A stretch of DNA of 64,000 bases, from assembly GCF_004345245.1 (NCBI RefSeq), contig NZ_SLUQ01000001.1, forward strand, positions 248,001-312,000. The letters are read 5' to 3'. The translations under genes were made by a program, and so were the position numbers. Positions 17,796 through 27,864 of the stretch are shown in pieces. The notes below the pieces were generated by a model. That model was not told where the DNA came from. It did not search any database and saw nothing but the letters and a program-made list of their open reading frames with translations. How positions within the stretch are numbered: the stretch's first letter is position 1; every line of letters starts with the position of its first letter. Source of the DNA: Rhizobium sp. BK251. GTDB taxonomy: Bacteria > Pseudomonadota > Alphaproteobacteria > Rhizobiales > Rhizobiaceae.

Positions 17796-18347
17796 ATGAC
17801 GAATGCCAATACTCGTTCTCATTTTTCCCGCCGCCTGCCGCTGCTCGTGCTCGGCCTTGGCCTTGTGGCAAACAGCCTTCCCGGGCTGGCCTTTGCCATC
17901 GGCGACAATGACAGCATGACGCCGACCTGCAAGAAGGGCCAGATCTACGACAAGAAGACGAAGAAGTGCGTCAAGCAGCAGGGTGCCGTGATCTCGGACC
18001 AGAACCGCACTGACTATGCCTATTCGCTTGCCAAGGCCGGCCGATATGAAGAGGCGCTGGCAATGCTCGACACGCTGAAGAACCCGAACACGGCCGAAGC
18101 GCTGAACTATCGCGGATACGCGACGCGTAAGCTCGGCCGCACCGATGAAGGCATCGCCTTCTACCTGCAGTCCGTCAAGATGGCCCCGCGCTATGCGAAG
18201 GTCCGCGAATATCTCGGCGAGGCCTACGTCATCAAGGGACGCGTCGATCTTGCCAAGGAGCAGCTCAACACCATCAAGGGCATCTGCGGTACGGGTTGCG
18301 AAGAGTATCGAGATCTTAACGAAGCGATCACCAGCTCAAAGATCTGA
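17796..18347 (+). CDS. periplasmic tetratricopeptide-repeat protein
   Basis: A 183-residue exported protein. Residues 1-33 form a signal peptide (basic start, hydrophobic LLVLGLGLVANSLPG, then GLAFA). A CxxG...KKCV cysteine pair lies just after it (CKKGQIYDKKTKKCV). Two to three TPR units follow (about residues 65-150: YSLAKAGRYEEALAMLD, ALNYRGYATRKLGRTDEGI, REYLGEAYVIKGRVDLA). A second Cys pair sits near the end (GICGTGCEEY). AAGGAG at 17781-17786 supports the start. It lies directly upstream of an ECF sigma gene and may be in its regulon; its partner is unknown. Confidence 0.8.
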   Translation: MTNANTRSHFSRRLPLLVLGLGLVANSLPGLAFAIGDNDSMTPTCKKGQIYDKKTKKCVKQQGAVISDQNRTDYAYSLAKAGRYEEALAMLDTLKNPNTAEALNYRGYATRKLGRTDEGIAFYLQSVKMAPRYAKVREYLGEAYVIKGRVDLAKEQLNTIKGICGTGCEEYRDLNEAITSSKI

Positions 18348-18380
18348 TTGTCCAGCTTCTGGACGGACGCGGTAGCCGTG

Positions 18381-19046
18381 ATGAAAAGCGCTGAAAGGGA
18401 CCTGGGAGTGCCAGTCGCTCATTCCATATTTCCTGCTTATAGTCGCGACCAACGAGAATCGCCGGCATTGCCGGCGGTTCGCCTGAGACCGCGTGAGCGG
18501 GAGGATGCTATCGCAAACGAAGACGAAATCAGAACGGAACTGGCGCAGCATCTGACGCGCCTCTGGCGATACGGCATGGTCCTGTCGCGTCGCCGCGACG
18601 TGGCAGACGATCTTGTCCAGGCAACCTGCGTGCGGGCACTCGAGCGCGCGGGTCAATTTTCCCCCGGGACGCGCCTGGACCGCTGGCTGTTTGCGATCCT
18701 CCACTCGATATGGCTGAACGAAATCCGCTCGCGCAAGGTCCGCATGGGCCAGGGTTTCGTGGATGCCGACGAGACGTTGGTCTTCGACGGCGCGCATGAC
18801 ACCGAGACGCATGTTCTGGCCGGACAGGTGCTCCGGCAGGTACAGGCTCTTCCGGAAGCACAGCGGACGGCTGTGTTTCTAGCCTATGTCGAAGGCCTGT
18901 CGTATCGCGAGGTGGCCGAGGTGCTCGATGTTCCGATCGGTACCGTCATGAGTCGTTTGGCGACCGCGCGTGCAAGGCTCGCTGAGACCGCCGGAGCACC
19001 GCAAGTTGCGCCCGCATCGGATGGGGGACAGAATGATCGACCGTGA
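18381..19046 (+). CDS. ECF-type RNA polymerase sigma factor
   Basis: A sigma-70 ECF protein of about 221 residues. Region 2 is seen in LTRLWRYGMVLSRRRDVADDLVQATCVRALER and the following RLDRWLFAILHSIWLNEIR. Region 4 is LPEAQRTAVFLAYVEGLSYREVAEVLDVPIGTVMSRLATARARL. The start is uncertain: ATG 18381 is the first in-frame ATG, GTG 18408 has a better AAGGGA spacing, and TTG 18348 touches the TPR stop. An inverted repeat CGCCGGC/GCCGGCG at 18460-18476 hints at an even later start. It overlaps its anti-sigma gene by 14 bases, so the pair is co-expressed. Confidence 0.85.
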   Translation: MKSAERDLGVPVAHSIFPAYSRDQRESPALPAVRLRPREREDAIANEDEIRTELAQHLTRLWRYGMVLSRRRDVADDLVQATCVRALERAGQFSPGTRLDRWLFAILHSIWLNEIRSRKVRMGQGFVDADETLVFDGAHDTETHVLAGQVLRQVQALPEAQRTAVFLAYVEGLSYREVAEVLDVPIGTVMSRLATARARLAETAGAPQVAPASDGGQNDRP

Positions 19047-19833
19047 GAAAAGAGAACTGCCTTCCGACGAACTGCTTGTTGCTTTCCTTGACGGCGAACT
19101 TGATGGTGCCGAGCGGGAAAAGATCGAAGAACTGATCCGTACCGACGAAGTGGTGGCCGAGCGCTTCGATTTCCTGTCGCGCAGCAGCCTGCCATTCGCG
19201 CATGCTTATGATCCGGTCCTTTCGGCAGCGCCTTCCGCAAACCTGCAAGCCATGCTCGCTAACATTCCCTCGCCGCAGACGCGCAGGAACACGATTTTTG
19301 CGACAGGTCGCCGCAGCTTCCTTGCCACGGCAGCCGCCTGCCTCGTTGCCGGCGTAGTCGGTGATCGGGCCTATCTCGGCCTCCAGGCGCATGTCGGCTC
19401 GTCGCAAGGAAGCGAGTGGCGCAAGGTGGTTGCCGAATACATCTCGCTCTACACCGCCGATACCCTGAGCGGACCATCGCCGGAGACTGCGATCCAGGAG
19501 GAGCAACTCGGCCACGTGGGCTCGAGGGTCGGTCTCTCGCTTTCGCCGCAAATGGTGGCGCTGCCGGGTATCGACTTCAAGCGGGCGCAGATCCTGCAAT
19601 ATGACGACCAGCCCCTGGCGCAGATCGCCTATCTCGATCCCGAGAGTGGACCGATGGCGCTCTGCATAGTGCCCTCGTCTCGTGGGCGCAAGGATCCGGA
19701 CATGGAGAACCGGAAGGGCATGAATGTCGTCTATTGGTCCAATGATACCCATGCCTTCATGCTGATCGGACACAGGCCGATCGACGGCATGATGGATCTG
19801 GCCGACGCAGTGCGGGGACACTTGTCGGTATGA
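19033..19833 (+). CDS. membrane-bound anti-sigma factor
   Basis: A 266-residue protein. The N-terminal part (LPSDELLVAFLDGELDGAER, then EELIRTDEVVAERFDFL) matches the anti-sigma domain of rhizobial ECF partners and lacks the zinc-binding HxxxCxxC motif. A transmembrane segment spans about residues 95-115 (FLATAAACLVAGVVG), leaving a periplasmic sensor domain of about 150 residues. GGGGGACAG precedes ATG 19033, which lies inside the sigma gene, so the two are coupled. It presumably holds the sigma factor at the membrane until a periplasmic signal arrives. The signal is unknown. Confidence 0.8.
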   Translation: MIDREKRELPSDELLVAFLDGELDGAEREKIEELIRTDEVVAERFDFLSRSSLPFAHAYDPVLSAAPSANLQAMLANIPSPQTRRNTIFATGRRSFLATAAACLVAGVVGDRAYLGLQAHVGSSQGSEWRKVVAEYISLYTADTLSGPSPETAIQEEQLGHVGSRVGLSLSPQMVALPGIDFKRAQILQYDDQPLAQIAYLDPESGPMALCIVPSSRGRKDPDMENRKGMNVVYWSNDTHAFMLIGHRPIDGMMDLADAVRGHLSV

Positions 19834-20000
19834 CGCGGATCGCTGGCCCTGCGGGCCAGGTGGATGCGGGGGCTTGTTAAGCGCTTGATGTTCGAATAAG
19901 CAGGCCGACGCGCTCCAGGGGAGTGCGATCGCCTTTCTTTGCCGGCCCTTGGGCTCCGGAAACGGAAACCGGCCGCCATGCCATCACGGTAGTTCGAGCA

Positions 20001-20576
20001 ATGCTCTATTCGACGTCCAAGCGGCTCTTTGACTTCGTGGTCACCAGTCTGGCCGCTGTTGTGCTCCTCATTCCGGCGCTTGTCGTCGCCCTCGCAGTGC
20101 GGCTGACATCTCCCGGTCCCGTCCTCTACTGGTCGGATAGGGTCGGTCATTGCAACCGTATCTTCCGGATGCCGAAGTTTCGCAGCATGCGCATCGATAC
20201 GCCGGCCGTCGCGACCCATCTGCTGGACAATCCCGCGACCTATCTGACGCCGATCGGATCGTTCCTGCGCAAGTCCAGCCTTGATGAGCTGCCGCAGCTC
20301 TGGTGCATCCTCAAGGGGGAGATGAGCCTCGTGGGTCCACGCCCGGCGCTCTTCAACCAGCACGACCTCGTGCAACTCAGGACCGAATGCGGTGTCCATA
20401 AGCTGCTCCCCGGGCTTACCGGCTGGGCCCAGATCAATGGCCGCGACGAACTTCCCATTCCCGAGAAAGTCCACCTCGACGAGGAATACCTGAACAGGCG
20501 TTCGTTCGCCTTCGATATTCGAATTTTGTTTCTTACCGTAATCAGAGTTGTTCGCCGTGAGGGTGTTGTTCACTGA
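20001..20576 (+). CDS. undecaprenyl-phosphate sugar-phosphate transferase, PglC-like (WreU-like)
   Basis: A 191-residue monotopic phosphoglycosyl transferase. It shows the full signature: [55 protein letters not shown] and [12 protein letters not shown] single N-terminal hydrophobic helix (about 10-35) anchors it, and the catalytic Asp-Glu pair lies in SLDELPQL. It transfers a sugar-1-phosphate from a UDP-sugar onto undecaprenyl phosphate, which starts O-antigen or exopolysaccharide assembly. It was started at [11 protein letters not shown] (20001). With the next two sugar genes it resembles the Rhizobium etli wreU/wreV/wreQ set for N-acetylquinovosamine. Confidence 0.85.
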   Translation: MLYSTSKRLFDFVVTSLAAVVLLIPALVVALAVRLTSPGPVLYWSDRVGHCNRIFRMPKFRSMRIDTPAVATHLLDNPATYLTPIGSFLRKSSLDELPQLWCILKGEMSLVGPRPALFNQHDLVQLRTECGVHKLLPGLTGWAQINGRDELPIPEKVHLDEEYLNRRSFAFDIRILFLTVIRVVRREGVVH

Positions 20577-20774
20577 TTTGAAACAATTCTAGGAGGCAAA
20601 TACGGTGAATATCGGCTATGAGAATGTTGACAGTCACTGATATGGCTGCTCTCTGGCTTGATGGTGTCGGGTGAATAGTCGGACCGGCACCGTCGGGAGG
20701 AGAGGCGATCATCAGGATAACGATGGACGATCTCCCACCCCGGTAGTGGCCAAGGCGGATGGATACGTAGATCA

Positions 20775-22787
20775 ATGCCTGTGCAAGAACTCGTGGTACC
20801 ACTGCTGGCCCTGCCTCGCGTTGCCAAGAGGATCGTGGCGCTGATCGTCGATGCAAGCTTCTGCGTCTTGACGGTCTGGCTTGCCTATTGCTTCCGCCTC
20901 AATGACTGGGTGCTGCTTTCCGGCGTGCAATGGCTGCCGGTCATCGCCTCCCTCTGTTTGGCCATCCCGATCTTCATCGTCATGGGCCTGTACCGGGCCA
21001 TCTTTCGCTATGCCGGGCTTTCTGCCTTCGTCGCGGTCCTGAAGGCCGTCGCGATCTACGGTGTCGCCTACATGGCGCTCTTCACGGCATTGAGCATTCC
21101 AGGGGTGCCGAGAACAGTCGGTATCCTGCAGCCGATGCTTCTCCTCTTGGCGATCGGCCTGTCACGGCTCTGGATCCGCTACTGGCTGGGTGACGAGTAC
21201 CAGCAAATCCTCAGGCGAAGCTCCCTGCCGAAGGTCCTCATCTACGGTGCCGGCAGCGCCGGCCGACAACTTGCCGCCGCACTTGCCAACAGCACGGAGC
21301 TCAGCGTTGCCGGTTATCTCGACGATGATCCGCGCCTCAAGGGCGGCATCATGGGAGGTCTGCGGATCTACGATCCCCTGGATCTTGCCGGGCTGGTCGA
21401 GAGCCGTGGGATCAGGGATGTACTGCTCGCTCTGCCCTCGACCTCGCGACAGCGCCGCAACGAAATTCTGGAAAGCATACGCAAGGCGAGGGTGACGGTC
21501 CGCACATTGCCTGATCTGACGGCTCTCGCACAGGGCAAGGTCGCCGTGACTGACCTGCGCGAACTGGAAATCGAAGACCTTCTCGGACGCGACACCATCG
21601 CGCCGAACCGTGCGCTGCTCGACAGGAACAATCGTGGCAAGGCGGTGATGGTGACGGGCGCGGGCGGTTCGATCGGCGGCGAGCTCTGCCGGCAGATATT
21701 GAAATGCCGCCCTTCGCGCCTCATCCTGTTCGAGCAGAGTGAATTCGCCCTCTATACAATCCACGCCGAGTTGACAAAGCTCGCAACCGGATACGGTTTC
21801 AGCGACATCCAGATCCTTCCGTTCCTCGGGTCCATCCGCGATGGCGACCGCGTGCGCGAAGTCATGCGGTCGTGGCAGCCGCAGACGCTTTATCACGCGG
21901 CCGCCTACAAGCACGTGCCGCTCGTCGAGCACAATCCCGTCGAGGGCATCAGGAACAATGTCACGGGAACGTTGACCACCGCGCTCGCCGCGCGGGAATG
22001 TGGCGTGTCCGATTTCGTGTTGATCAGCACGGACAAGGCGGTGCGCCCTACTAACGTCATGGGCGCGAGCAAGCGCCTCGCCGAAATGGTCCTCCAGGCG
22101 CTTGCGGCCGAGCCGGCCGCCGTCGATGCCCCCGGCACGAATTTCTCGATGGTAAGGTTTGGAAACGTGCTGGGTTCATCGGGCTCGGTGGTCCCGCTGT
22201 TCCGCCAGCAGATCCGTGACGGCGGGCCGATTACCCTGACCCATCCCGATATCACCCGCTATTTCATGACCATACCCGAGGCCTCGCAGCTGGTCATCCA
22301 GGCGGGCGCCATGGCCGAGGGCGGAGACGTCTTCCTGTTGGACATGGGCGAGCCCGTGAAGATCGCCGACCTCGCCCGCCGGATGGTTGAGCTTTCGGGC
22401 CTGACGGTGAGGGATGATGACAATCCCGAGGGCGACATCGAGCTGACCTTGACAGGGCTCAGGCCAGGCGAAAAGCTCTATGAGGAGTTGCTGATCGGCG
22501 ACGATCCGCAGCCGACCGATCATCCGCGGATCATGAAGGCGCGCGAGGATTTCCTCTTCTGGCCGGAACTCTCGAAGAAGATCAAGCGGCTTTCCGCCAC
22601 GCTCGACGCAAACGACATGAGCGCTGCCCGCCGCATGCTTGCCGAGCTCGTCTCCGGCTATGTGCCGAGCGATAGCCCCGAGGTCGAGTTGCCCGAGCCG
22701 CGCGCGACCACCGCTGCCCGAGATCAGGTGTTTTCTTCTCTCAGGAATGCCTCGACGGTGAGCCTTAGGGCTTCGTCGATCGGATAG
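20775..22787 (+). CDS. WbpM/FlaA1-type UDP-GlcNAc 4,6-dehydratase, membrane form (WreV-like)
   Basis: A 670-residue polysaccharide-biosynthesis protein. Residues 20-140 hold four transmembrane helices. A CoA-binding-like domain (VLIYGAGSAGRQLAAAL) follows at about 155-280, then a C-terminal SDR dehydratase (VMVTGAGGSIGGELCRQ at about 290; TDKAVRPTNVMGASKR with the Met-x-x-x-Lys pair typical of WbpM). It removes water from UDP-GlcNAc to give the 4-keto-6-deoxy sugar. It follows the PglC-like transferase by 198 bases. Its last 64 bases overlap the 3' end of the convergent 4-reductase gene. Confidence 0.87.
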   Translation: MPVQELVVPLLALPRVAKRIVALIVDASFCVLTVWLAYCFRLNDWVLLSGVQWLPVIASLCLAIPIFIVMGLYRAIFRYAGLSAFVAVLKAVAIYGVAYMALFTALSIPGVPRTVGILQPMLLLLAIGLSRLWIRYWLGDEYQQILRRSSLPKVLIYGAGSAGRQLAAALANSTELSVAGYLDDDPRLKGGIMGGLRIYDPLDLAGLVESRGIRDVLLALPSTSRQRRNEILESIRKARVTVRTLPDLTALAQGKVAVTDLRELEIEDLLGRDTIAPNRALLDRNNRGKAVMVTGAGGSIGGELCRQILKCRPSRLILFEQSEFALYTIHAELTKLATGYGFSDIQILPFLGSIRDGDRVREVMRSWQPQTLYHAAAYKHVPLVEHNPVEGIRNNVTGTLTTALAARECGVSDFVLISTDKAVRPTNVMGASKRLAEMVLQALAAEPAAVDAPGTNFSMVRFGNVLGSSGSVVPLFRQQIRDGGPITLTHPDITRYFMTIPEASQLVIQAGAMAEGGDVFLLDMGEPVKIADLARRMVELSGLTVRDDDNPEGDIELTLTGLRPGEKLYEELLIGDDPQPTDHPRIMKAREDFLFWPELSKKIKRLSATLDANDMSAARRMLAELVSGYVPSDSPEVELPEPRATTAARDQVFSSLRNASTVSLRASSIG

Positions 22788-23662
22788 GGCGGCGTCCAGC
22801 CAAGAAGTTCCCTGTCGTCGCTCGGGTCGACCTGAAGCGAACCGAGGAGCCGCTGCGCCATGTCTCCCTTTCCGACAATCCTTGCCGCCGTCTTTAGGAG
22901 CGACGGCGGGACGGTGATCAAGTTCGGCTTGCGGTTCATCGCTTTGGCAAGCCTGGTGATCAACTCGGCGGTCGAGAGATCGGCGAAATCGCTCACCAGG
23001 AAGACGCGGTTGGCGGCTGCCGGATGCTCCGCGCAACGCAGGATGAAATCGGCAAGATTGCCGACATAGACAAGCGAGCGCTTGTTTTCCACGGCCGCGA
23101 GCGGCAAGGGCACGCCACGCCGTGTCCATTTCATGAGGCTTGCAAAATTCGCTTTTACGCCGGGACCATAGACGAGAGGCGGGCGGATGATGACGATTTC
23201 CATCCTCGTCGCCCGGCCCAGCTGAAAGAGGGCCTCCTCCGCTTCCCATTTGGAGAGGCCATAGGCGTCCTGCGGTTTGGGCATCTCTGCCGGGGTGAAC
23301 GGCTGGTCCTTCGGCGTCGCCTCGCCGTTTACCTTCACGGAGCTCATGTAGATGAAGCGGCGGACGCCGGCGGCGGCGGCCTGCCTGGCAAGATTGATCG
23401 TGGCTGTCACATTCGCGGCCCGGAACGCAGCAGTGGGATCTGCGACAGTCTCGCGCATTACATGGACGCGCGCGGCAAGGTGGACAACGGTGTCTATGTC
23501 CGGGAGTGCGGCCGACCAGTCGGTCGTCTCGTTGATGTCGCCCACGCGATAAAAGCCGTCGCGCTCGCTCCGGCTCACTGCGCGGAACCCTAGTTCCCTT
23601 CGGCGCAACTCGGCCACAAGCGCGCTACCCACAAAGCCCGTTGCTCCCGTTACCAGAATCAT
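22724..23662 (-). CDS. NAD-dependent epimerase/4-reductase (WbpV/WreQ-like)
   Basis: A 312-residue extended SDR. It shows the NAD-binding TGATGFVGSALVAEL at the N-terminus and catalytic Ser and Tyr-x-x-x-Lys (MSSVKVNGE, then YGLSKWEAEE). Start MILVTGATG at 23662. WbpV (Pseudomonas) and WreQ (R. etli) enzymes of this type reduce the 4-keto group of the WbpM product to give UDP-QuiNAc, and they sit beside a WbpM homologue and a sugar transferase, as here. The gene is convergent with the dehydratase and overlaps it by 64 bases in antisense. Other sugar epimerase functions remain possible. Confidence 0.75.
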   Translation of the reverse strand: MILVTGATGFVGSALVAELRRRELGFRAVSRSERDGFYRVGDINETTDWSAALPDIDTVVHLAARVHVMRETVADPTAAFRAANVTATINLARQAAAAGVRRFIYMSSVKVNGEATPKDQPFTPAEMPKPQDAYGLSKWEAEEALFQLGRATRMEIVIIRPPLVYGPGVKANFASLMKWTRRGVPLPLAAVENKRSLVYVGNLADFILRCAEHPAAANRVFLVSDFADLSTAELITRLAKAMNRKPNLITVPPSLLKTAARIVGKGDMAQRLLGSLQVDPSDDRELLGWTPPYPIDEALRLTVEAFLREENT

Positions 23663-23747
23663 GCTTCCCGCCCGCAAACTGAAGATCGCCACTGCTTAGC
23701 AGGCTTTTTCGTTGCGGGCACCGTGGAAGCGTCTGGCTGTCGGTCGT

Positions 23748-24425
23748 TCATGCGACCTGGTAGCGCAGGTGAAGGACGTCATGCTCCAGCGTCTCGACGG
23801 ACTTGAGCGAAAGGCGCCTTGACGGGGCCGCGTCTCGATCGAAAGTGCTCGGCATGCCCGTGGTCCCGTCGGCGACCGGAATGATGAAGAGGCTGATCTC
23901 GTCGATCAATCCGGCGGCCAGAAAGCTGCCGTTTATTCCGCCGCCGCCCTCGAGGAGCAAGCGCTTCACGCCAAAATCGCTCGCCAGTAAGTCGAGCGCA
24001 ACAGCGAGATCGATTTCGGAACGACCGGCGAAAATGTAGGAAATGCCGTCCCGGCGCAGTTCGGCCAGATGATCGTCCGGGACGTCCTCGGTGAGGATTA
24101 AGACGAGCGGATCGCCATTGATGCTGCCGGTATTCATATGCAGTCTGGCATGCCGGTCGATGGCAATCGCGTAAGGTCCCCGCTCCGCGCTGGGCGCCTT
24201 CCAGGTCGTACGCGGATAGACTTCCGTTGCCTTTGCGGGGCGAGGCTCGCCATCGGCGAAATCAGCCATCGTCACACGGCCGACGATCCAGCCGTCCGCT
24301 TCGAGGCTCTGATGGATCTGCTCATAGACTTCGGTCAATTGCGCCGTGAGGTCCTGGGGCCAGTGCGTGGGCACGATCCGGCCGTCGATGCTGGACCCCA
24401 TATGCATTGTGACATGCGGTTTCAC
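23748..24425 (-). CDS. RibD C-terminal/dihydrofolate reductase-like protein
   Basis: A 225-residue protein of the RibD_C family. It shows MHMGSSIDGRIVP at the N-terminus, a WIVGRVTMADF segment, and LLLEGGGGINGSFLAAGLIDEISLFIIP near residue 175, the family signature. Stand-alone members are NADPH-dependent reductases of uncertain substrate. GTG 24425 preceded by GGAG is the best start; ATG 24407 is an alternative. A terminator for the upstream SDR gene ends 20 bases before this start, so it needs its own promoter or read-through. No riboflavin genes are adjacent. Confidence 0.75.
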   Translation of the reverse strand: MKPHVTMHMGSSIDGRIVPTHWPQDLTAQLTEVYEQIHQSLEADGWIVGRVTMADFADGEPRPAKATEVYPRTTWKAPSAERGPYAIAIDRHARLHMNTGSINGDPLVLILTEDVPDDHLAELRRDGISYIFAGRSEIDLAVALDLLASDFGVKRLLLEGGGGINGSFLAAGLIDEISLFIIPVADGTTGMPSTFDRDAAPSRRLSLKSVETLEHDVLHLRYQVA

Positions 24426-24445
24426 TTCATACTCCAGGTTACAGT

Positions 24446-24470
24446 GAAAAGGGCGGCTGGGGCCGCCCCT
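24446..24470 (-). terminator. terminator after the SDR gene (minus strand)
   Basis: The 7-bp stem GGGCGGC / GCCGCCC with a 4-nt loop is followed on the minus strand by TTTT. It begins 3 bases after the SDR stop codon and separates the SDR gene from the RibD-like gene. Confidence 0.8.
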
Positions 24471-24472
24471 CA

Positions 24473-25210
24473 TCAATATTCCTGTGTGGTCGGCCTGAAC
24501 AGGATTTCGTTGATATCGACATCCTCCGGCTGGCTCATCGCGAAGACCACCGCCCTGGCGAAGGAATCGGCTGGAATTGCCGCCTCATAACGCTTGCGGA
24601 CCGCAGCCGCTATGTCCGGCTCGGTGACGCTGTCCGGCAACTCCGTTGCCACCGCGCCCGGCGAGATGATGGTCGTGCGTATGTTGTACGGCTTCACCTC
24701 CTGGCGCAGCCCTTCGGAGATCACGCGCACGCCGTGCTTGGTGGCTGCGTATACGGCGCCTCCGGGGTTGACCTTGTGGCCGGCGACCGAGGACACGTTG
24801 ATGATGTGGCCGCTCTTCTGCTCCTTCATGTAGGGCAGGACAGCGCCGATGCCATAGAGCACGCCCTTGAGGTTCACGTCGATCGTGCGGTTCCAGTCCT
24901 CGACCTTGCAACGCTCGAGCGGCGAATGCGGCATCAGGCCAGCATTGTTGATGATGACATCGATGCGGCCATGACGTTCGACCGCATGATCGACAAGCCG
25001 CTTCACCTGTTCGAACTCCGTCACGTCCGTCTGCATGACGGCGTGGCCGCCGAGCGAGAGCTCGCCCGCCAGCGCGTTCAGCCTATCGAGGCGGCGGGCG
25101 CCGAGGACGAGCTTCGCCCCTCCCTCGGCGAGGCGGCGGGCGGCGGCTTCGCCCAGTCCGCTGCTTGCGCCGGTGATGACGACGACTTTGCCTTCAATAC
25201 CCTGTGCCAT
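24473..25210 (-). CDS. short-chain dehydrogenase/reductase
   Basis: A 245-residue classical SDR. It shows the coenzyme motif [19 protein letters not shown], the [10 protein letters not shown] loop, catalytic Ser in NVSSVAGHK and Tyr-Ala-Ala-Thr-Lys. The C-terminal [17 protein letters not shown] is common in a broad group of uncharacterised oxidoreductases. It lies third in a cupin/aldo-keto reductase/SDR group (40-base spacing from the AKR gene). Likely a broad-range carbonyl reductase; the substrate cannot be read from sequence. Confidence 0.85.
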   Translation of the reverse strand: MAQGIEGKVVVITGASSGLGEAAARRLAEGGAKLVLGARRLDRLNALAGELSLGGHAVMQTDVTEFEQVKRLVDHAVERHGRIDVIINNAGLMPHSPLERCKVEDWNRTIDVNLKGVLYGIGAVLPYMKEQKSGHIINVSSVAGHKVNPGGAVYAATKHGVRVISEGLRQEVKPYNIRTTIISPGAVATELPDSVTEPDIAAAVRKRYEAAIPADSFARAVVFAMSQPEDVDINEILFRPTTQEY

Positions 25211-25249
25211 TTTCTTTCCCTTCCGAGATGCGATGGATCAGTCCGGCAG

Positions 25250-26651
<1,402 letters not shown>

Positions 26652-26771
26652 TAGTATACCCTTTCCCAATAGCGGACATTCATCGAACCGCTGATTGGAG
26701 GATATTTAGCGCGTGCGATTACCCCCGATTAGGTGATAGAAGTCGCAAGGCCTTATGAGAAAGTTTAATAT

Positions 26772-27665
26772 ATGGTTCGCCAGCCGACGAACGATCTTGC
26801 CGCCTTCATTGCCGTCGCGCGCGAAAAGAGCTTCACGCGGGCAGCTGCCAAGCTTGGTGTGTCGCAATCAGCGCTTAGCCATACCGTCACCGCGCTCGAG
26901 AAACGCCTCGGTGTGCGTTTATTGACCCGAAACACCCGCAGCGTCTCGCCGACCCAGGCGGGCGAGCGCCTCCTCGTGACCGTCGCCCCACGCCTGGACG
27001 AGATCGAAACCGAACTCGCCGCCCTCAGCGAGTTCCGAGACAAGCCGGCCGGTACGATACGGATCAATGCCGGGGAGCATGCCGCGGAGAGGATCCTCTG
27101 GCCTGCGCTGGAAAAGCTGCTGCCCGACTATCCGGATATCCATGTCGAGATCATTGTCGATTACGGGCTGACCGACATCGTCGCCGAGCGCTACGACGCC
27201 GGCGTCCGACTTGGCGAGCAGGTGGCAAAGGACATGATCGCCGTGCGTATCGGTCCCGACATGCGCATGGCCGTGCTCGGAGCGCCCTCCTATTTCGCCG
27301 ATCATCCGACGCCACTGACGCCAAGGGATCTGACCGATCACAACTGCATCAACCTGCGCCTGCCGACCTATGGCGGCATCTATGCCTGGGAGTTCGAAAA
27401 AGACGGTCATGAACTGCGCGTGCGCGTCGAAGGGCAGCTTGTCTTCAACAATTTTTCCCTTCGGCTGAACGCGGCCCTGAAGGGGCTGGGGCTGGTCTAT
27501 CTTCCGGAAGACGCCGTGCTGCCATATATCGGCGATGGCCGCCTGGTTCGCGTTCTCGAGGATTGGTGCCCTTCTTTCTCCGGCTATCACCTTTACTACC
27601 CGAGCCGAAGGCAGCCCTCGGCCGCCTTTGCAATCGTGATGAACGCGCTTCGATATCGCGCATGA
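26772..27665 (+). CDS. LysR-family regulator, divergent from cupin/AKR/SDR genes
   Basis: A 297-residue LysR regulator. The HTH is at residues 1-60 (NDLAAFIAVAREKSFTRAAAKLGVSQSALSHTV), and the effector domain includes GTIRINAGEHAAERILWPALEKLLPDYPDI, typical of the YafC/DsdC-like branch that controls oxidoreductase operons. It shares a 120-bp promoter region with the divergent cupin gene, and genes of this branch commonly sit beside AKR or SDR genes. Control of the divergent operon is inference. Confidence 0.87.
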   Translation: MVRQPTNDLAAFIAVAREKSFTRAAAKLGVSQSALSHTVTALEKRLGVRLLTRNTRSVSPTQAGERLLVTVAPRLDEIETELAALSEFRDKPAGTIRINAGEHAAERILWPALEKLLPDYPDIHVEIIVDYGLTDIVAERYDAGVRLGEQVAKDMIAVRIGPDMRMAVLGAPSYFADHPTPLTPRDLTDHNCINLRLPTYGGIYAWEFEKDGHELRVRVEGQLVFNNFSLRLNAALKGLGLVYLPEDAVLPYIGDGRLVRVLEDWCPSFSGYHLYYPSRRQPSAAFAIVMNALRYRA

Positions 27666-27864
27666 CGCGGCATCGCCCCTGCTGGGTAGATGGGCTGCGA
27701 AAGGCTTGAGGTTGGCACTTTGCCATGCGCTCGTTCACGTTTCGGTGTCTTCACCGGCTTGTGTGTAACAAATGTGCCTCTGCTCCCGTAATTGGCGTGT
27801 AGTCGCACAGCGTTGGTCCGGGTTGGCCCAGGGTGCGGATCATTGTCTGTCCAGGGAGGGGACT

